DNA from: Intestinibacter sp964449895
Lineage (GTDB): Bacteria > Bacillota > Clostridia > Peptostreptococcales > Peptostreptococcaceae
Reading direction: 5' to 3'
DNA length: 64,000 bases
Assembly: GCA_964449895.1 (NCBI GenBank)
Contig: CAYVBY010000004.1
Coordinates: 87,724 to 151,723, forward strand
Notes under the pieces: generated by a model
The model's database searches: none
Seen by the model: only the letters and a program-made list of their open reading frames with translations
Told to the model about the DNA's origin: nothing
Program-made: the position numbers and the translations under genes
In this document: positions 52,663 to 60,572 of the stretch, piece after piece
Numbering within the stretch: the stretch's first letter is position 1
Layout: each line of letters starts with the position of its first letter

Positions 52663-53694
52663 TCAAATTATATTTTCAGCTGGTTGTAAGTCTACTTTTA
52701 TATCTACAAATATATTATCATACTCTAAGTCTTCAATAAATAAATCTAAAATATTATTTATCTCATCTTCATACTCTTCTTGACTTAATTTATATAAAAG
52801 AGCATCATCAAATAAATCCATCAAATCTAAATATAAATTATTTAAAATATAAAAATAACCATCTTTGATACATCTAAGTTTATCTACTGTATCTAATTTT
52901 TTTACTATGTCTTTTATTATATCTACATTTTTAACTTTTATATGCCTAATAGAATATATATATCTTCCAATTATAGTCATTAAATCTATTGATAATTCAT
53001 CCATATTATAATTGCCTGTATTATCATATAAATACTTACCATAGCTTTTTATTTTGTTCTCTATATCTTCATCAATCTGATTATAAGGTACTTTATTTAT
53101 ATCTTGAATTATCAAATAATTTCTTGTATCTAAATTAGATTCTAAAACATCATCTAATCTATATAGATTATAAGCATCATATAAAGGATCATGTGCATCA
53201 CCACTAAATGTCATATTTGATAGCTCCAATAAATGAGTAAGAGATATGTAATTCATACATTTAATTCCATATTTTAAGTATTTTTCTTTTATATCTACAA
53301 AAAAGCTTTGTATATTATTTAAAAATCTCGGATGATTATGCTTTTGTGAACTTATTCTATCAGTATTTTTAAAGCAAGTTAAATCAAAATTTCCAAAAGT
53401 ATAAATTCCTTCTATTTCATCGAAATTTCCAAGCCATACTTTAAAAGATCTCATCACATTTTCATAAGTTGGAGCTTTTTTTAAATCCTCAGTAGTGATA
53501 TGTGTCAATTCTTCTATATGAGGATAGACTTCTTTGGTAAAAATTGGCTTTATTAAAGATTTAAACTCATCTATTTTTTTAGTTTTTGTATCATATTTAA
53601 TCGCTCCAATAGCTATTAAATCTGCCTTAAATCCCTCTTTTTTATTTTTTCCATTATTCATATTCATTTCAAAATCCATGTATATTTTCTTCAT
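52663..53694 (-). CDS. DEDDh exonuclease-domain protein with long C-terminal region
   Basis: A 343-residue protein. The first 190 residues are an ERI-1/KapD-like exonuclease domain: MDFEMN (Asp, Glu) at the N-terminus, TFGNFDLTCF (Asp, about 100), and HDPLYDAYNLYRL (His and Asp, about 168). The C-terminal 150 residues are helical and acidic with no recognised domain. Substrate may be RNA or DNA 3' ends. ATG follows GGGGGG; single gene with its own terminator. Confidence 0.82.
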   Translation of the reverse strand: MKKIYMDFEMNMNNGKNKKEGFKADLIAIGAIKYDTKTKKIDEFKSLIKPIFTKEVYPHIEELTHITTEDLKKAPTYENVMRSFKVWLGNFDEIEGIYTFGNFDLTCFKNTDRISSQKHNHPRFLNNIQSFFVDIKEKYLKYGIKCMNYISLTHLLELSNMTFSGDAHDPLYDAYNLYRLDDVLESNLDTRNYLIIQDINKVPYNQIDEDIENKIKSYGKYLYDNTGNYNMDELSIDLMTIIGRYIYSIRHIKVKNVDIIKDIVKKLDTVDKLRCIKDGYFYILNNLYLDLMDLFDDALLYKLSQEEYEDEINNILDLFIEDLEYDNIFVDIKVDLQPAENII

Positions 53695-53831
53695 ATACTC
53701 CCCCCATTCATAAATATTGATATCATTTTATAAATAAGTTATATAAGATTTATTTATCTAATTAGATTTTATATACATACTTATATTTTATCATAAAACT
53801 CTAATCCCTTGAATTAATATGACAATATAAT

Positions 53832-53866
53832 AAAAAAATCCTTTCCATAAAGGAAAGGATTTTTTT
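53832..53866 (-). terminator. ttcA terminator
   Basis: Stem AAAAAAATCCTTTCC / GGAAAGGATTTTTT, loop 5 nt, overlapping the ttcA stop. Confidence 0.92.
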
Positions 53867-54725
53867 ATTCAAATCTATCTAAGAAAGAATGTCTCTCTCC
53901 ATCTTGTTCCCATCCTAAAACAGAATCAAGATATACATTGCTTGCAGCTTTAAATATTGATTTTTCAACTTCTTGGTACTTCTCACCTAAATTTTGAATA
54001 AGTTCTTTTATTTCATATCTCTTATTACCTGTCTTTTTAGCTGCAACCATACATGCACAGTTAAGTGGCATTATTCCACTATTTTGTATAAATCTAATTA
54101 TACTTTCTTCTCTTATATAATATAGAGGTCTTATTATTTGCATTTTTTCAAAATTAGTAGATTTAAGTTTTGGAAGCATAGTTTTGAAGTTTCCAGCACA
54201 TAATAAATTTAACATAGTTGTTTCTATTACATCATCAAAATGATGACCTAAAGCTAATTTATTACAACCTAATTCTTCAGCTTTATTATAAAGTGCACCT
54301 CTTCTCATACGAGCACACATATAACATGGATAATCTCCAGCAATTTCTTCAGCAACATCAAAAATATTAGTTTCAAATATTGTAAGTGGTATATTCAAAT
54401 ACTCACAATTATCTTCAAGTAATTTTCTAATATTTTTGTGATATCCTGGATCCATAGCAAGATAAACTAAGTCAAATTTTACTTGGCCATGCTTTTGTAA
54501 TTCCTGAAACATTTTAGCCATAAGAAGACTGTCTTTTCCTCCAGAAATTGCAACTGCTATTTTGTCACCCTCTTCTACTAATTTATAATCTTTTATAGCC
54601 TTTATAAATTTAGACCATGTGTATTTTCTATATTTTTTTATTATACTCTTTTCTATTTCTCTTAATGTTTTTCTTTCTTCAGTTGGAGTAATTAAATTAC
54701 ATCCATCAGTTGCTAATTTGCTCAT
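53865..54725 (-). CDS. ttcA: TtcA-like tRNA 2-thiocytidine/ATP-PPase
   Basis: A 286-residue PP-loop ATPase. The PP-loop is AISGGKDSLLMAKMF (about 60). A CxxC pair (YPCYMCARMRRGALY, about 138) is followed by ALGHHFDDVIETTMLNLLC and a later CAC near 224; in TtcA these cysteines hold an iron-sulfur cluster for sulfur transfer to C32 of tRNA. Related enzymes of the same build modify other tRNA positions, so the exact target is less sure. ATG follows GAGGTGAT; single gene. Confidence 0.85.
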   Translation of the reverse strand: MSKLATDGCNLITPTEERKTLREIEKSIIKKYRKYTWSKFIKAIKDYKLVEEGDKIAVAISGGKDSLLMAKMFQELQKHGQVKFDLVYLAMDPGYHKNIRKLLEDNCEYLNIPLTIFETNIFDVAEEIAGDYPCYMCARMRRGALYNKAEELGCNKLALGHHFDDVIETTMLNLLCAGNFKTMLPKLKSTNFEKMQIIRPLYYIREESIIRFIQNSGIMPLNCACMVAAKKTGNKRYEIKELIQNLGEKYQEVEKSIFKAASNVYLDSVLGWEQDGERHSFLDRFE

Positions 54726-54999
54726 AAAATCACCTCATTAATGTAAACATAAGATTAATTTTATCATATTTTATAAACTATGTTCAAGTATATAGAGAGT
54801 ATTTATTTAGTCTAAAATAATTTTATTTATTTGTAATAGCTTTATCGTAAAATTTTAAAATTTATATAATTTCACTTATTATAAAATTTATTTTTATATT
54901 CTCTGTTATACAGTTATTTAGTAACCTTTTACCTTTGATTTAATATTATATATTAGAATAAAAACAAATTTCTATTACGCAATCAAGGAGGTTAACATA

Positions 55000-55206
55000 A
55001 TGGAAAATAATAGAGGTATAAAAACTAATTGTGGCGATCAATTGGCAAGACCTTATGTAAATAATCAAACTCTAACAAAAATGTATAACTTTTCTACTGC
55101 ATTAAAATATGGCAGTCTTTTCCCTGAGTTATACTTATTTAATTCAGAAAATTACAATGCTTGTCTTTATAAATCACCTAAAAATAGATTGGGAGGTAGA
55201 AGATAA
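55000..55206 (+). CDS. cotJA: spore coat-associated protein CotJA
   Basis: A 68-residue protein of the CotJA family (DQLARPYVNNQTLTKMYNFSTALKYGSLFPELYLF). In Bacillus the CotJ proteins form a coat complex laid down in the mother cell. First gene of cotJABC; its TAA shares a base with the next ATG (TAATG). Expression should depend on mother-cell sigma factors. About 90 bp upstream TATACAGT (54907-54914) resembles a sigma-E -10, but the -35 is weak, so I do not claim it. ATG is 7 bases after AAGGAGG. Confidence 0.92.
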   Translation: MENNRGIKTNCGDQLARPYVNNQTLTKMYNFSTALKYGSLFPELYLFNSENYNACLYKSPKNRLGGRR

Positions 55207-55475
55207 TGAAATCATCAACTTGTAGATATGATCTTATAAAAGCAGTTATGGAATTTGGATTTGCTGCTGTAGATATGAATTTATATCTAGATAACCATCC
55301 AGAAGACAAAACTGCTGTAAGCACTTATAATTCTTTTGTTTCTCAATATGCTAAAGCTAGATGTGCTTATGAAAAGCAGTATGGACCTTTAACTAATTTT
55401 GGATATTCTCCAAGTAATTGTCCATGGCAATGGATAGAATCACCTTGGCCATGGGAAAAAGAATTTTATATGTAA
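55206..55475 (+). CDS. cotJB: spore coat protein CotJB
   Basis: An 89-residue CotJB-family protein: DLIKAVMEFGFAAVDMNLYLDNHPEDK, then YEKQYGPLT near 60, and a Trp/Pro-rich end (NCPWQWIESPWPWEKEF). It is a structural coat component that works with CotJC. The start overlaps the cotJA stop by one base, and GGGAGG lies inside the end of cotJA. The operon continues 17 bp later with cotJC. Confidence 0.95.
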   Translation: MKSSTCRYDLIKAVMEFGFAAVDMNLYLDNHPEDKTAVSTYNSFVSQYAKARCAYEKQYGPLTNFGYSPSNCPWQWIESPWPWEKEFYM

Positions 55476-55492
55476 AATAGGAGGGTACTAAT

Positions 55493-56065
55493 ATGTGGAT
55501 TTACGAAAAAAAATTGGAATATCCAGTAAATTTAAAATGTAAAGATTTGAGAATGGCAAAACTTATAATGACTCAACTTGGAGGACCTAATGGAGAGCTT
55601 GGTGCTGCTATTAGATATTTACAACAAAGATATACTATGCCTACTGGAAAAACAAAAGGATTACTTACAGATATAGGCACCGAAGAGCTTGCTCACGTTG
55701 AAATAATTTCATCTATGATATATCAATTGACAGATGGAGCAACTCCAGAAGAATTAAAATCTGTAGGTCTAGATACTAACTATGCTCAATTTGGTCATGG
55801 AATTCAACCAACGGACTCAAATGGTGTATCTTTTACAACATCTTACATCAATGTATTTAGTGATCCAGTGACTGATTTGCATGAAAATATGGCTGCTGAG
55901 CAAAAGGCACTTGCAACATATTATCAACTAATAAATTTAACAGATGACCCTGATATAAAAGATGTTTTAAGTTTTTTAGGTCAAAGAGAAATCACACATT
56001 ATCAAAGATTTGGTGAGGCTTTAATGGATGTATATGACTATACCGAATCTAAAAAAATTTTTTAG
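55493..56065 (+). CDS. cotJC: spore coat manganese catalase CotJC
   Basis: A 190-residue manganese-catalase-type protein. Di-manganese ligands are visible: Glu in GGPNGELGAAIRYL (about 35), Glu-His in IGTEELAHVEII (about 65), Glu in HENMAAEQKAL (about 138) and Glu-His in GQREITHYQRFGE (about 170). It degrades hydrogen peroxide in the coat; Clostridioides difficile has equivalents (CotCB, CotD). Last gene of the operon, followed by a terminator. Confidence 0.96.
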   Translation: MWIYEKKLEYPVNLKCKDLRMAKLIMTQLGGPNGELGAAIRYLQQRYTMPTGKTKGLLTDIGTEELAHVEIISSMIYQLTDGATPEELKSVGLDTNYAQFGHGIQPTDSNGVSFTTSYINVFSDPVTDLHENMAAEQKALATYYQLINLTDDPDIKDVLSFLGQREITHYQRFGEALMDVYDYTESKKIF

Positions 56066-56081
56066 CTTATAATAAAAATTT

Positions 56082-56109
56082 TAAGCACTAGAAAATTATC
56101 TAGTGCTTA
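56082..56109. terminator. cotJ operon terminator
   Basis: Eleven-base-pair stem TAAGCACTAGA / TCTAGTGCTTA, then a weak T-tract on the plus strand; also faces the convergent gene. Confidence 0.85.
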
Positions 56110-56134
56110 TATTGTATAAAATCAATATATTTTG

Positions 56135-56542
56135 TTAAATATAAGATAGGATATTTATCTTAATATCTTCATTTAAAGTTGTGAATTTAGATAAATTTTC
56201 ATTTTCTTCCTCAGTTAGATATTGCATATATAAAATCAAATCTTTGATGTCTTTACTCTCTGGTGCATTATAATAAGAAAAATATAAATTCTTTAAATAT
56301 TTTAAATAGCATTTATTTATTTTTAGATTTATATAGCCATTTTTTTCTCTATCTAGTGCTTCGTTAAATAAAATTTGTAATTTTTTATAAGCATATTGGT
56401 ATTCTTTATTTATAAATAAATCCTCAAATCCATTATCAATAGCTCTTTTTATATTTTCTATTTTTTCTCTAGTAAAAATTAAATTGAGATAGTAATTTTT
56501 TCTGCTATATTTATATTGATAAAAATCAACTAGACTTGCCAA
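56135..56542 (-). CDS. hypothetical helical protein
   Basis: A 135-residue protein I do not recognise. It is rich in Tyr, Lys, Asn and Leu, predicted all-helical, with no membrane span, signal or cysteine. Reading from TTG at 56542 is supported by AAGGAG 8 bases upstream; the GTG at 56551 overlaps that site. Tyr-rich blocks (FYQYKYSRKNYYLN, NKEYQYAYKKLQ) may suit packing or a helical-repeat fold. It is transcribed toward cotJ and may be part of the spore locus, but only by position. Confidence 0.6.
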   Translation of the reverse strand: MASLVDFYQYKYSRKNYYLNLIFTREKIENIKRAIDNGFEDLFINKEYQYAYKKLQILFNEALDREKNGYINLKINKCYLKYLKNLYFSYYNAPESKDIKDLILYMQYLTEEENENLSKFTTLNEDIKINILSYI

Positions 56543-56671
56543 TTTTACCACTCCTTACATACAATTTATTATTTACTATTATTTTCAAAATTATATGTTT
56601 TTAATACAAAAAATATTAATTATTTCAAAAAGAATTTGATATACGTAATATAAAATTATAAAACACTAAAA

Positions 56672-56713
56672 AAAGTGCTACAAAATAGATTAAAATTTAT
56701 TTTGTAGCACTTT
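56672..56713 (-). terminator. terminator of the DUF4430 protein gene
   Basis: Stem AAAGTGCTACAAAATA / TATTTTGTAGCACTTT, loop 10 nt, T-rich on the minus strand. Its sequence resembles the terminators at 60450 and 63853. Confidence 0.9.
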
Positions 56714-56759
56714 AATTTTTATAAATTTAAAAATTTAATATATAATTTTAAATCATTGT

Positions 56760-59246
56760 TTAAACTTCTGACTTTGGTAATAATTGATTTACACTTATAG
56801 ATCCCTTTGGATATTGAGAATAAACTGTATATTTATTTCCTGCTTTATCTTTGTAGATTACATAAGATGCTGCTGTTATTTGTTGATCAAAATTAGTTCT
56901 TGATATCTCTACTAAAGTACCTAAATAAACTACATAATTTTCTTCTTTATTTACTTCATAATTTACTTTTCCTACAGATCTTACTATTTTAGATGTACTT
57001 AATGTTAATCTTTCTCCTTCTGCTAATAATGCTTTAGGTAGTATTATTGTACCTTTTTCAACTATTTCATCGCCATCATTATAAATTTTAGTACCAAATC
57101 TGATTCCACTTTCATCATTTACTACTATTTTTCCTTGTGCTCCAAGCATTTCAACATGAGCCCATTTAGCTTTGTATGTTACATCTTCTGTATATGTAGC
57201 ATTATTTTTGTATTCTGTAGTTATATCATCAGTATCTTTATACCATCCAACAAAAGTATATCCTTTTTTAGTTGGTTCTTCAGGAGCAAAATCTAGTGCT
57301 TCACCTTTTTTAATTGATTTAACTACATTATCAGTTCCATTATCAGCATCAAATGTCACAGATAAATCTCTTTCTTTAACATCTATAGTGAAATCTGGCA
57401 TAGATGAGAAGTATCTTTCGTTTTGTGGTGCATTTAAATTTGGATCTTTTGAACCTTCTTCTCCTTTATCTGCACCAAGTTCACTACCCCACCATTGAGT
57501 AAATATTCTACCTGATGTAAATTTATAGCTTCCTTCTTTATCAAATTTTACTGTAATAGTATTATTAGTAGCTAAATCCCATTGATTACAATAACCTTTA
57601 ACTGTACCTAATGTATCATTTGTGTATTCAACAAAAGTACCTTTATTTCCCCATGCTTCATTAAGCCATGTTGGATTATACATACTAGCTAATTTATATA
57701 CTGGATGTGTTATACCTTTGAAACTTATTTTTGCAGTATCTCCAGCTTTTAGAGGTTGACCCTCATTAGTAGCATTAACTATTGATATTTGTATTTTTCT
57801 AGCATCTATTACTTTATATAATTTTTTTGTTCCCTTGTCATTAGTTGCTATTATTCCTATTATGTTACTTCTATTTTCAAGTGGAAGAACATAACCTTTA
57901 TCAGTTTTTTCTATAGTATTTCCATTACATGTAACTTTTACACTATTTGCTCCTTCTACAGTAGGATTTATTGTATAATTTACAGATTTTCCTTCTGTAT
58001 AATATATAGTATCATAAGAAGTTAATGTTATATTAGAGTTTATATTTATTCCTGTATCAGTATCCCCTACTACATCATAAACTACATAAGCAGTATTTAC
58101 TATTGATGATGCGCCATTAGTTCCTATTGCATCATAAGTAACTTTTACTATAGATGTTCCTTCTTTAACTGCTGTTACTGTTGCTTTATCAGTAGTTTTT
58201 GTTGTATCTAATTTAATACTATCACCTTTTATTATTTCAAAATTGAAATTTGGTCTTGTTACATTATTGTTTATTGAACTATCTATAATTTGAGGAACTC
58301 TTCTTGGATATATAGTTGCTGTATCTCCAGATTTTAATTCTTTATAATCGTATTGTAACCATAAATCATTTTCAAAATCATCTGGTAATGTATCTATTGT
58401 TTCTCCTTCATTACCTTCTTCAGATGGTTTAGTTGCTTCTTGCTTTTGCTCAACTACTTTTATTTCATAAACTTCAGCTGGTGTTTCAGAACTTGTTCCT
58501 CCAGATTGATTATTCATACTTGGCCATGATGGATCTCCACATTTCACAGTTATAACTGTTCCATCTTGTACTGGTATAGATTCTATTCTTTTGTATTCAA
58601 CTTTATCTACACTAGCTCTAACTTGGAAATTTTTATTTGTAGCTGTAGGTGTTACAACTACTTCTTTTGTTCCTGTAGGTACTGTTAATGTATATTTTTT
58701 TACATCACTTGAAAATTCTGGTGCTAAAGTTCCTACACTTGTAGATAAAGCTCTTAAAGTTTTGTCGTTATTATTATAAGAGCCACCTAAATCTTCACCC
58801 ATACTACAAGTATATTGGAATTTTATTTCATCATTATTTTCTACAGTATATCCTCCAACTCCTGTATTTACAAACCAGTCATTTATTGTGACCATCCAGC
58901 CACTTCCTGTTCCACCGTCAAATTCACCTAAGTCATTTATAACAGCAAAATAATCTCCTGATGTTTCATATGAAATATTTTGCTCTTTAAGCGCTTTAAT
59001 AAAAGCATCACGTCCTGTAGATCCTGCTGGAACTTCTACTTCTGTACTAAAAAGTTCACCTGTAAAAGAAGGTTCTCCATATTCACCAGCTTCTAAAAAA
59101 GTATTATTTTCTACTGACACATTTACAGTAATATTTTCTGAAGTAATGTTTTCTGCAAATACTTGAATAGGTAACATAGATATTATTAAACAAATAGCTA
59201 AAAATGATGCACCTATTTTTTTGCATTTTTTAAACAATTCTCGCAT
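56760..59246 (-). CDS. large secreted protein: DUF4430, cadherin-like, Ig-like and InlB-type repeat domains
   Basis: An 828-residue exported protein. Signal peptide: ASFLAICLIISMLPIQVFAEN, cleavage near residue 31. Domains in order: DUF4430/transcobalamin-like (about 60-150, with GSGWMVTINDWF), cadherin-like beta sandwich (about 165-265), Ig-like and beta-rich regions (about 290-620), an InlB-type B repeat (VTFDADNGTDN ... GYTFVGWYKD, about 630-695), and a C-terminal module of about 130 residues (HVEMLGAQGKI ... to the end) shared with the 934-residue protein nearby. No LPXTG or cell-wall-binding repeats are seen, so it may be released or held non-covalently. ATG follows AAAGGGG by 7 bases. 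Confidence 0.82.
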   Translation of the reverse strand: MRELFKKCKKIGASFLAICLIISMLPIQVFAENITSENITVNVSVENNTFLEAGEYGEPSFTGELFSTEVEVPAGSTGRDAFIKALKEQNISYETSGDYFAVINDLGEFDGGTGSGWMVTINDWFVNTGVGGYTVENNDEIKFQYTCSMGEDLGGSYNNNDKTLRALSTSVGTLAPEFSSDVKKYTLTVPTGTKEVVVTPTATNKNFQVRASVDKVEYKRIESIPVQDGTVITVKCGDPSWPSMNNQSGGTSSETPAEVYEIKVVEQKQEATKPSEEGNEGETIDTLPDDFENDLWLQYDYKELKSGDTATIYPRRVPQIIDSSINNNVTRPNFNFEIIKGDSIKLDTTKTTDKATVTAVKEGTSIVKVTYDAIGTNGASSIVNTAYVVYDVVGDTDTGININSNITLTSYDTIYYTEGKSVNYTINPTVEGANSVKVTCNGNTIEKTDKGYVLPLENRSNIIGIIATNDKGTKKLYKVIDARKIQISIVNATNEGQPLKAGDTAKISFKGITHPVYKLASMYNPTWLNEAWGNKGTFVEYTNDTLGTVKGYCNQWDLATNNTITVKFDKEGSYKFTSGRIFTQWWGSELGADKGEEGSKDPNLNAPQNERYFSSMPDFTIDVKERDLSVTFDADNGTDNVVKSIKKGEALDFAPEEPTKKGYTFVGWYKDTDDITTEYKNNATYTEDVTYKAKWAHVEMLGAQGKIVVNDESGIRFGTKIYNDGDEIVEKGTIILPKALLAEGERLTLSTSKIVRSVGKVNYEVNKEENYVVYLGTLVEISRTNFDQQITAASYVIYKDKAGNKYTVYSQYPKGSISVNQLLPKSEV

Positions 59247-59628
59247 TTTTATTCCCCTTTCTTAATCATTTTTATTTTTTGCCAAAATATGCCTAATATT
59301 AGTATAAATTATTTATATCCTTATTAAAGAATAATTTTAGTAATAAATAGTACCATTTTAGTAGTACTACTTTTTATAATTTCTATTAATATAAAAAACA
59401 CTTTATTTTTTTATATTATATTCATATTTTTATTTAATATTTTTTTTTATTAAAGTGTGATATTTTTGTATTATAACTGCTAAATGTATGTTAGACTAAT
59501 ATATAAATAAGAAAATATTTATGTCCTATAAAATAAAGTCGGCTTTACTTTACAATGTAATAAACAACTATAATCGATAATAGTAAAGTGATTTTTATGG
59601 TTAAATTTTTTAGAAGGAAGGGAAAAAT
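59247..59628. other. 382-bp divergent region
   Basis: AT-rich gap between the 828-residue secreted protein gene and the TIM-barrel gene. It holds the AGTAC-type inverted repeat at 59349-59368, poly-T stretches near 59400-59460 and a small dyad AAAGT-CGGCT-TTACTTT near 59537. No open frame is seen. Clear sigma-A boxes were not identified for either gene. Confidence 0.5.
59349..59368. promoter_or_regulatory. candidate operator AGTACC-N8-AGTACT
   Basis: Twenty bases, 103-122 bp upstream of the 828-residue protein start. The same element, AGTACT-N8-AGTACT, occurs at 63494-63513 upstream of the paralogous gene; read on opposite strands the two agree at 18 of 20 bases, including most of the spacer. 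A shared regulator is likely. Confidence 0.55.
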
Positions 59629-60399
59629 ATGAAAGTATATATATCACAAATGGTTGAAACTGAAAAAATTATAGATTTATTAAAAAAATATGAAATAGGA
59701 TTAGAATTAGTATTGTTTTCAAGCCCCTATTGTTTAGATAAACAAGATGAATTTATAGAAAACTATAAAAATGAATTAGGTGATTTATATGGACAAATAG
59801 ATATATCTTTACATGGACCTTATGTTGAATTATCTCCAGGAACTAGAGATGAATTAATAGCTAAGGTATCAAAATATAGAATGCAGCAAGTTTACGATGT
59901 AGCAAAAAAAATGAATGCAAAATATATAGTATATCATAATGCATATTATCCTAATACATATTCATATATTGAATGGATGCAAAATGCTCCTGATTACTGG
60001 AATGAGTTTTTACAAGATAAAAAGAAAGATAACATAAAAATACACATTGAAAATGTATTTGAAGAAGATTACTTCATAATAAATGAACTTATGGAAGAAA
60101 TAGGCGATGAAAAAACATCTGTATGTTTAGATGTTGGACATGTAAATGTATATTCTAAAGTTGAAGTAAAAGAATGGATGAGAATTTTGAAAAAATACAT
60201 AAAACATATGCATATACACAACAATAAAGGAGATAAAGATTCACATTTAGGAATAAACAAAGGAAGTTTAGACTTACTAAAAATACTAGATAGTGTAAAA
60301 AATGAAGACATCTCTATTTCTCTTGAAATATCTGATTTAAAACAATTAGAAGAATCATTAGAAATTCTTTATCAAAATAATTTTATAACTTTAAGATAA
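59629..60399 (+). CDS. sugar phosphate isomerase/epimerase-like TIM-barrel protein
   Basis: A 256-residue AP-endonuclease-2-type TIM barrel (xylose isomerase-like). Metal-site residues of the family are visible: ISLHGPYVEL (His, about 62), YHNAYYP (His, about 104), KIHIENVFEED (Glu, about 142), CLDVGHVNVY (Asp, His, about 172), and HIHNNKGDKDSH (about 200). The family includes isomerases, epimerases and endonuclease IV-like enzymes; the substrate is not evident. It lies on the plus strand between two secreted-protein genes on the minus strand. ATG follows GGAAGGG by 6 bases. Confidence 0.85.
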   Translation: MKVYISQMVETEKIIDLLKKYEIGLELVLFSSPYCLDKQDEFIENYKNELGDLYGQIDISLHGPYVELSPGTRDELIAKVSKYRMQQVYDVAKKMNAKYIVYHNAYYPNTYSYIEWMQNAPDYWNEFLQDKKKDNIKIHIENVFEEDYFIINELMEEIGDEKTSVCLDVGHVNVYSKVEVKEWMRILKKYIKHMHIHNNKGDKDSHLGINKGSLDLLKILDSVKNEDISISLEISDLKQLEESLEILYQNNFITLR

Positions 60400-60413
60400 T
60401 TTATATGTGAATT

Positions 60414-60448
60414 TTTTTAAATGAATATAATTTCCTATGTATTATAAA
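60414..60448 (+). repeat. 35-nt intergenic element, copy 2
   Basis: Agrees with 36439-36473 at 34 of 35 bases. Here it lies between the TIM-barrel stop and a strong hairpin, so if it is a promoter it would drive only a very short RNA. Confidence 0.75.
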
Positions 60449-60449
60449 T

Positions 60450-60504
60450 AAAAGGGAAGTATTTCAAAATAGATTTTACTCTATTTTGAAGCACTTCCCT
60501 TTTT
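60450..60504. terminator. terminator after the TIM-barrel gene
   Basis: Long hairpin (AAAAGGGAAGT.TTTCAAAATAGA against TCTATTTTGAA..ACTTCCCTTTT) with T-run; loop and flanks ATAGATTTTACTCTA recur at 63866. Confidence 0.92.
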
Positions 60505-60539
60505 ATACTCTAAAAAGAATCTTTATATATTCATATTAT

Positions 60540-60569
60540 AAATTTCTCTTAATTCTTAAGAGATTTTTT
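60540..60569. terminator. terminator beside the 934-residue protein gene
   Basis: Stem AAATTTCTCTTAA / TTAAGAGATTTTTT just past the stop at 60573; T-rich on the plus side, weaker on the minus side. Confidence 0.7.
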
Positions 60570-60572
60570 AAC

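Noticed and set aside
54907..54914. Sigma-E-like -10 (TATACAGT) before cotJA
   Set aside because: The spacing to any good -35 match is poor; expected biologically but not supported enough to list.
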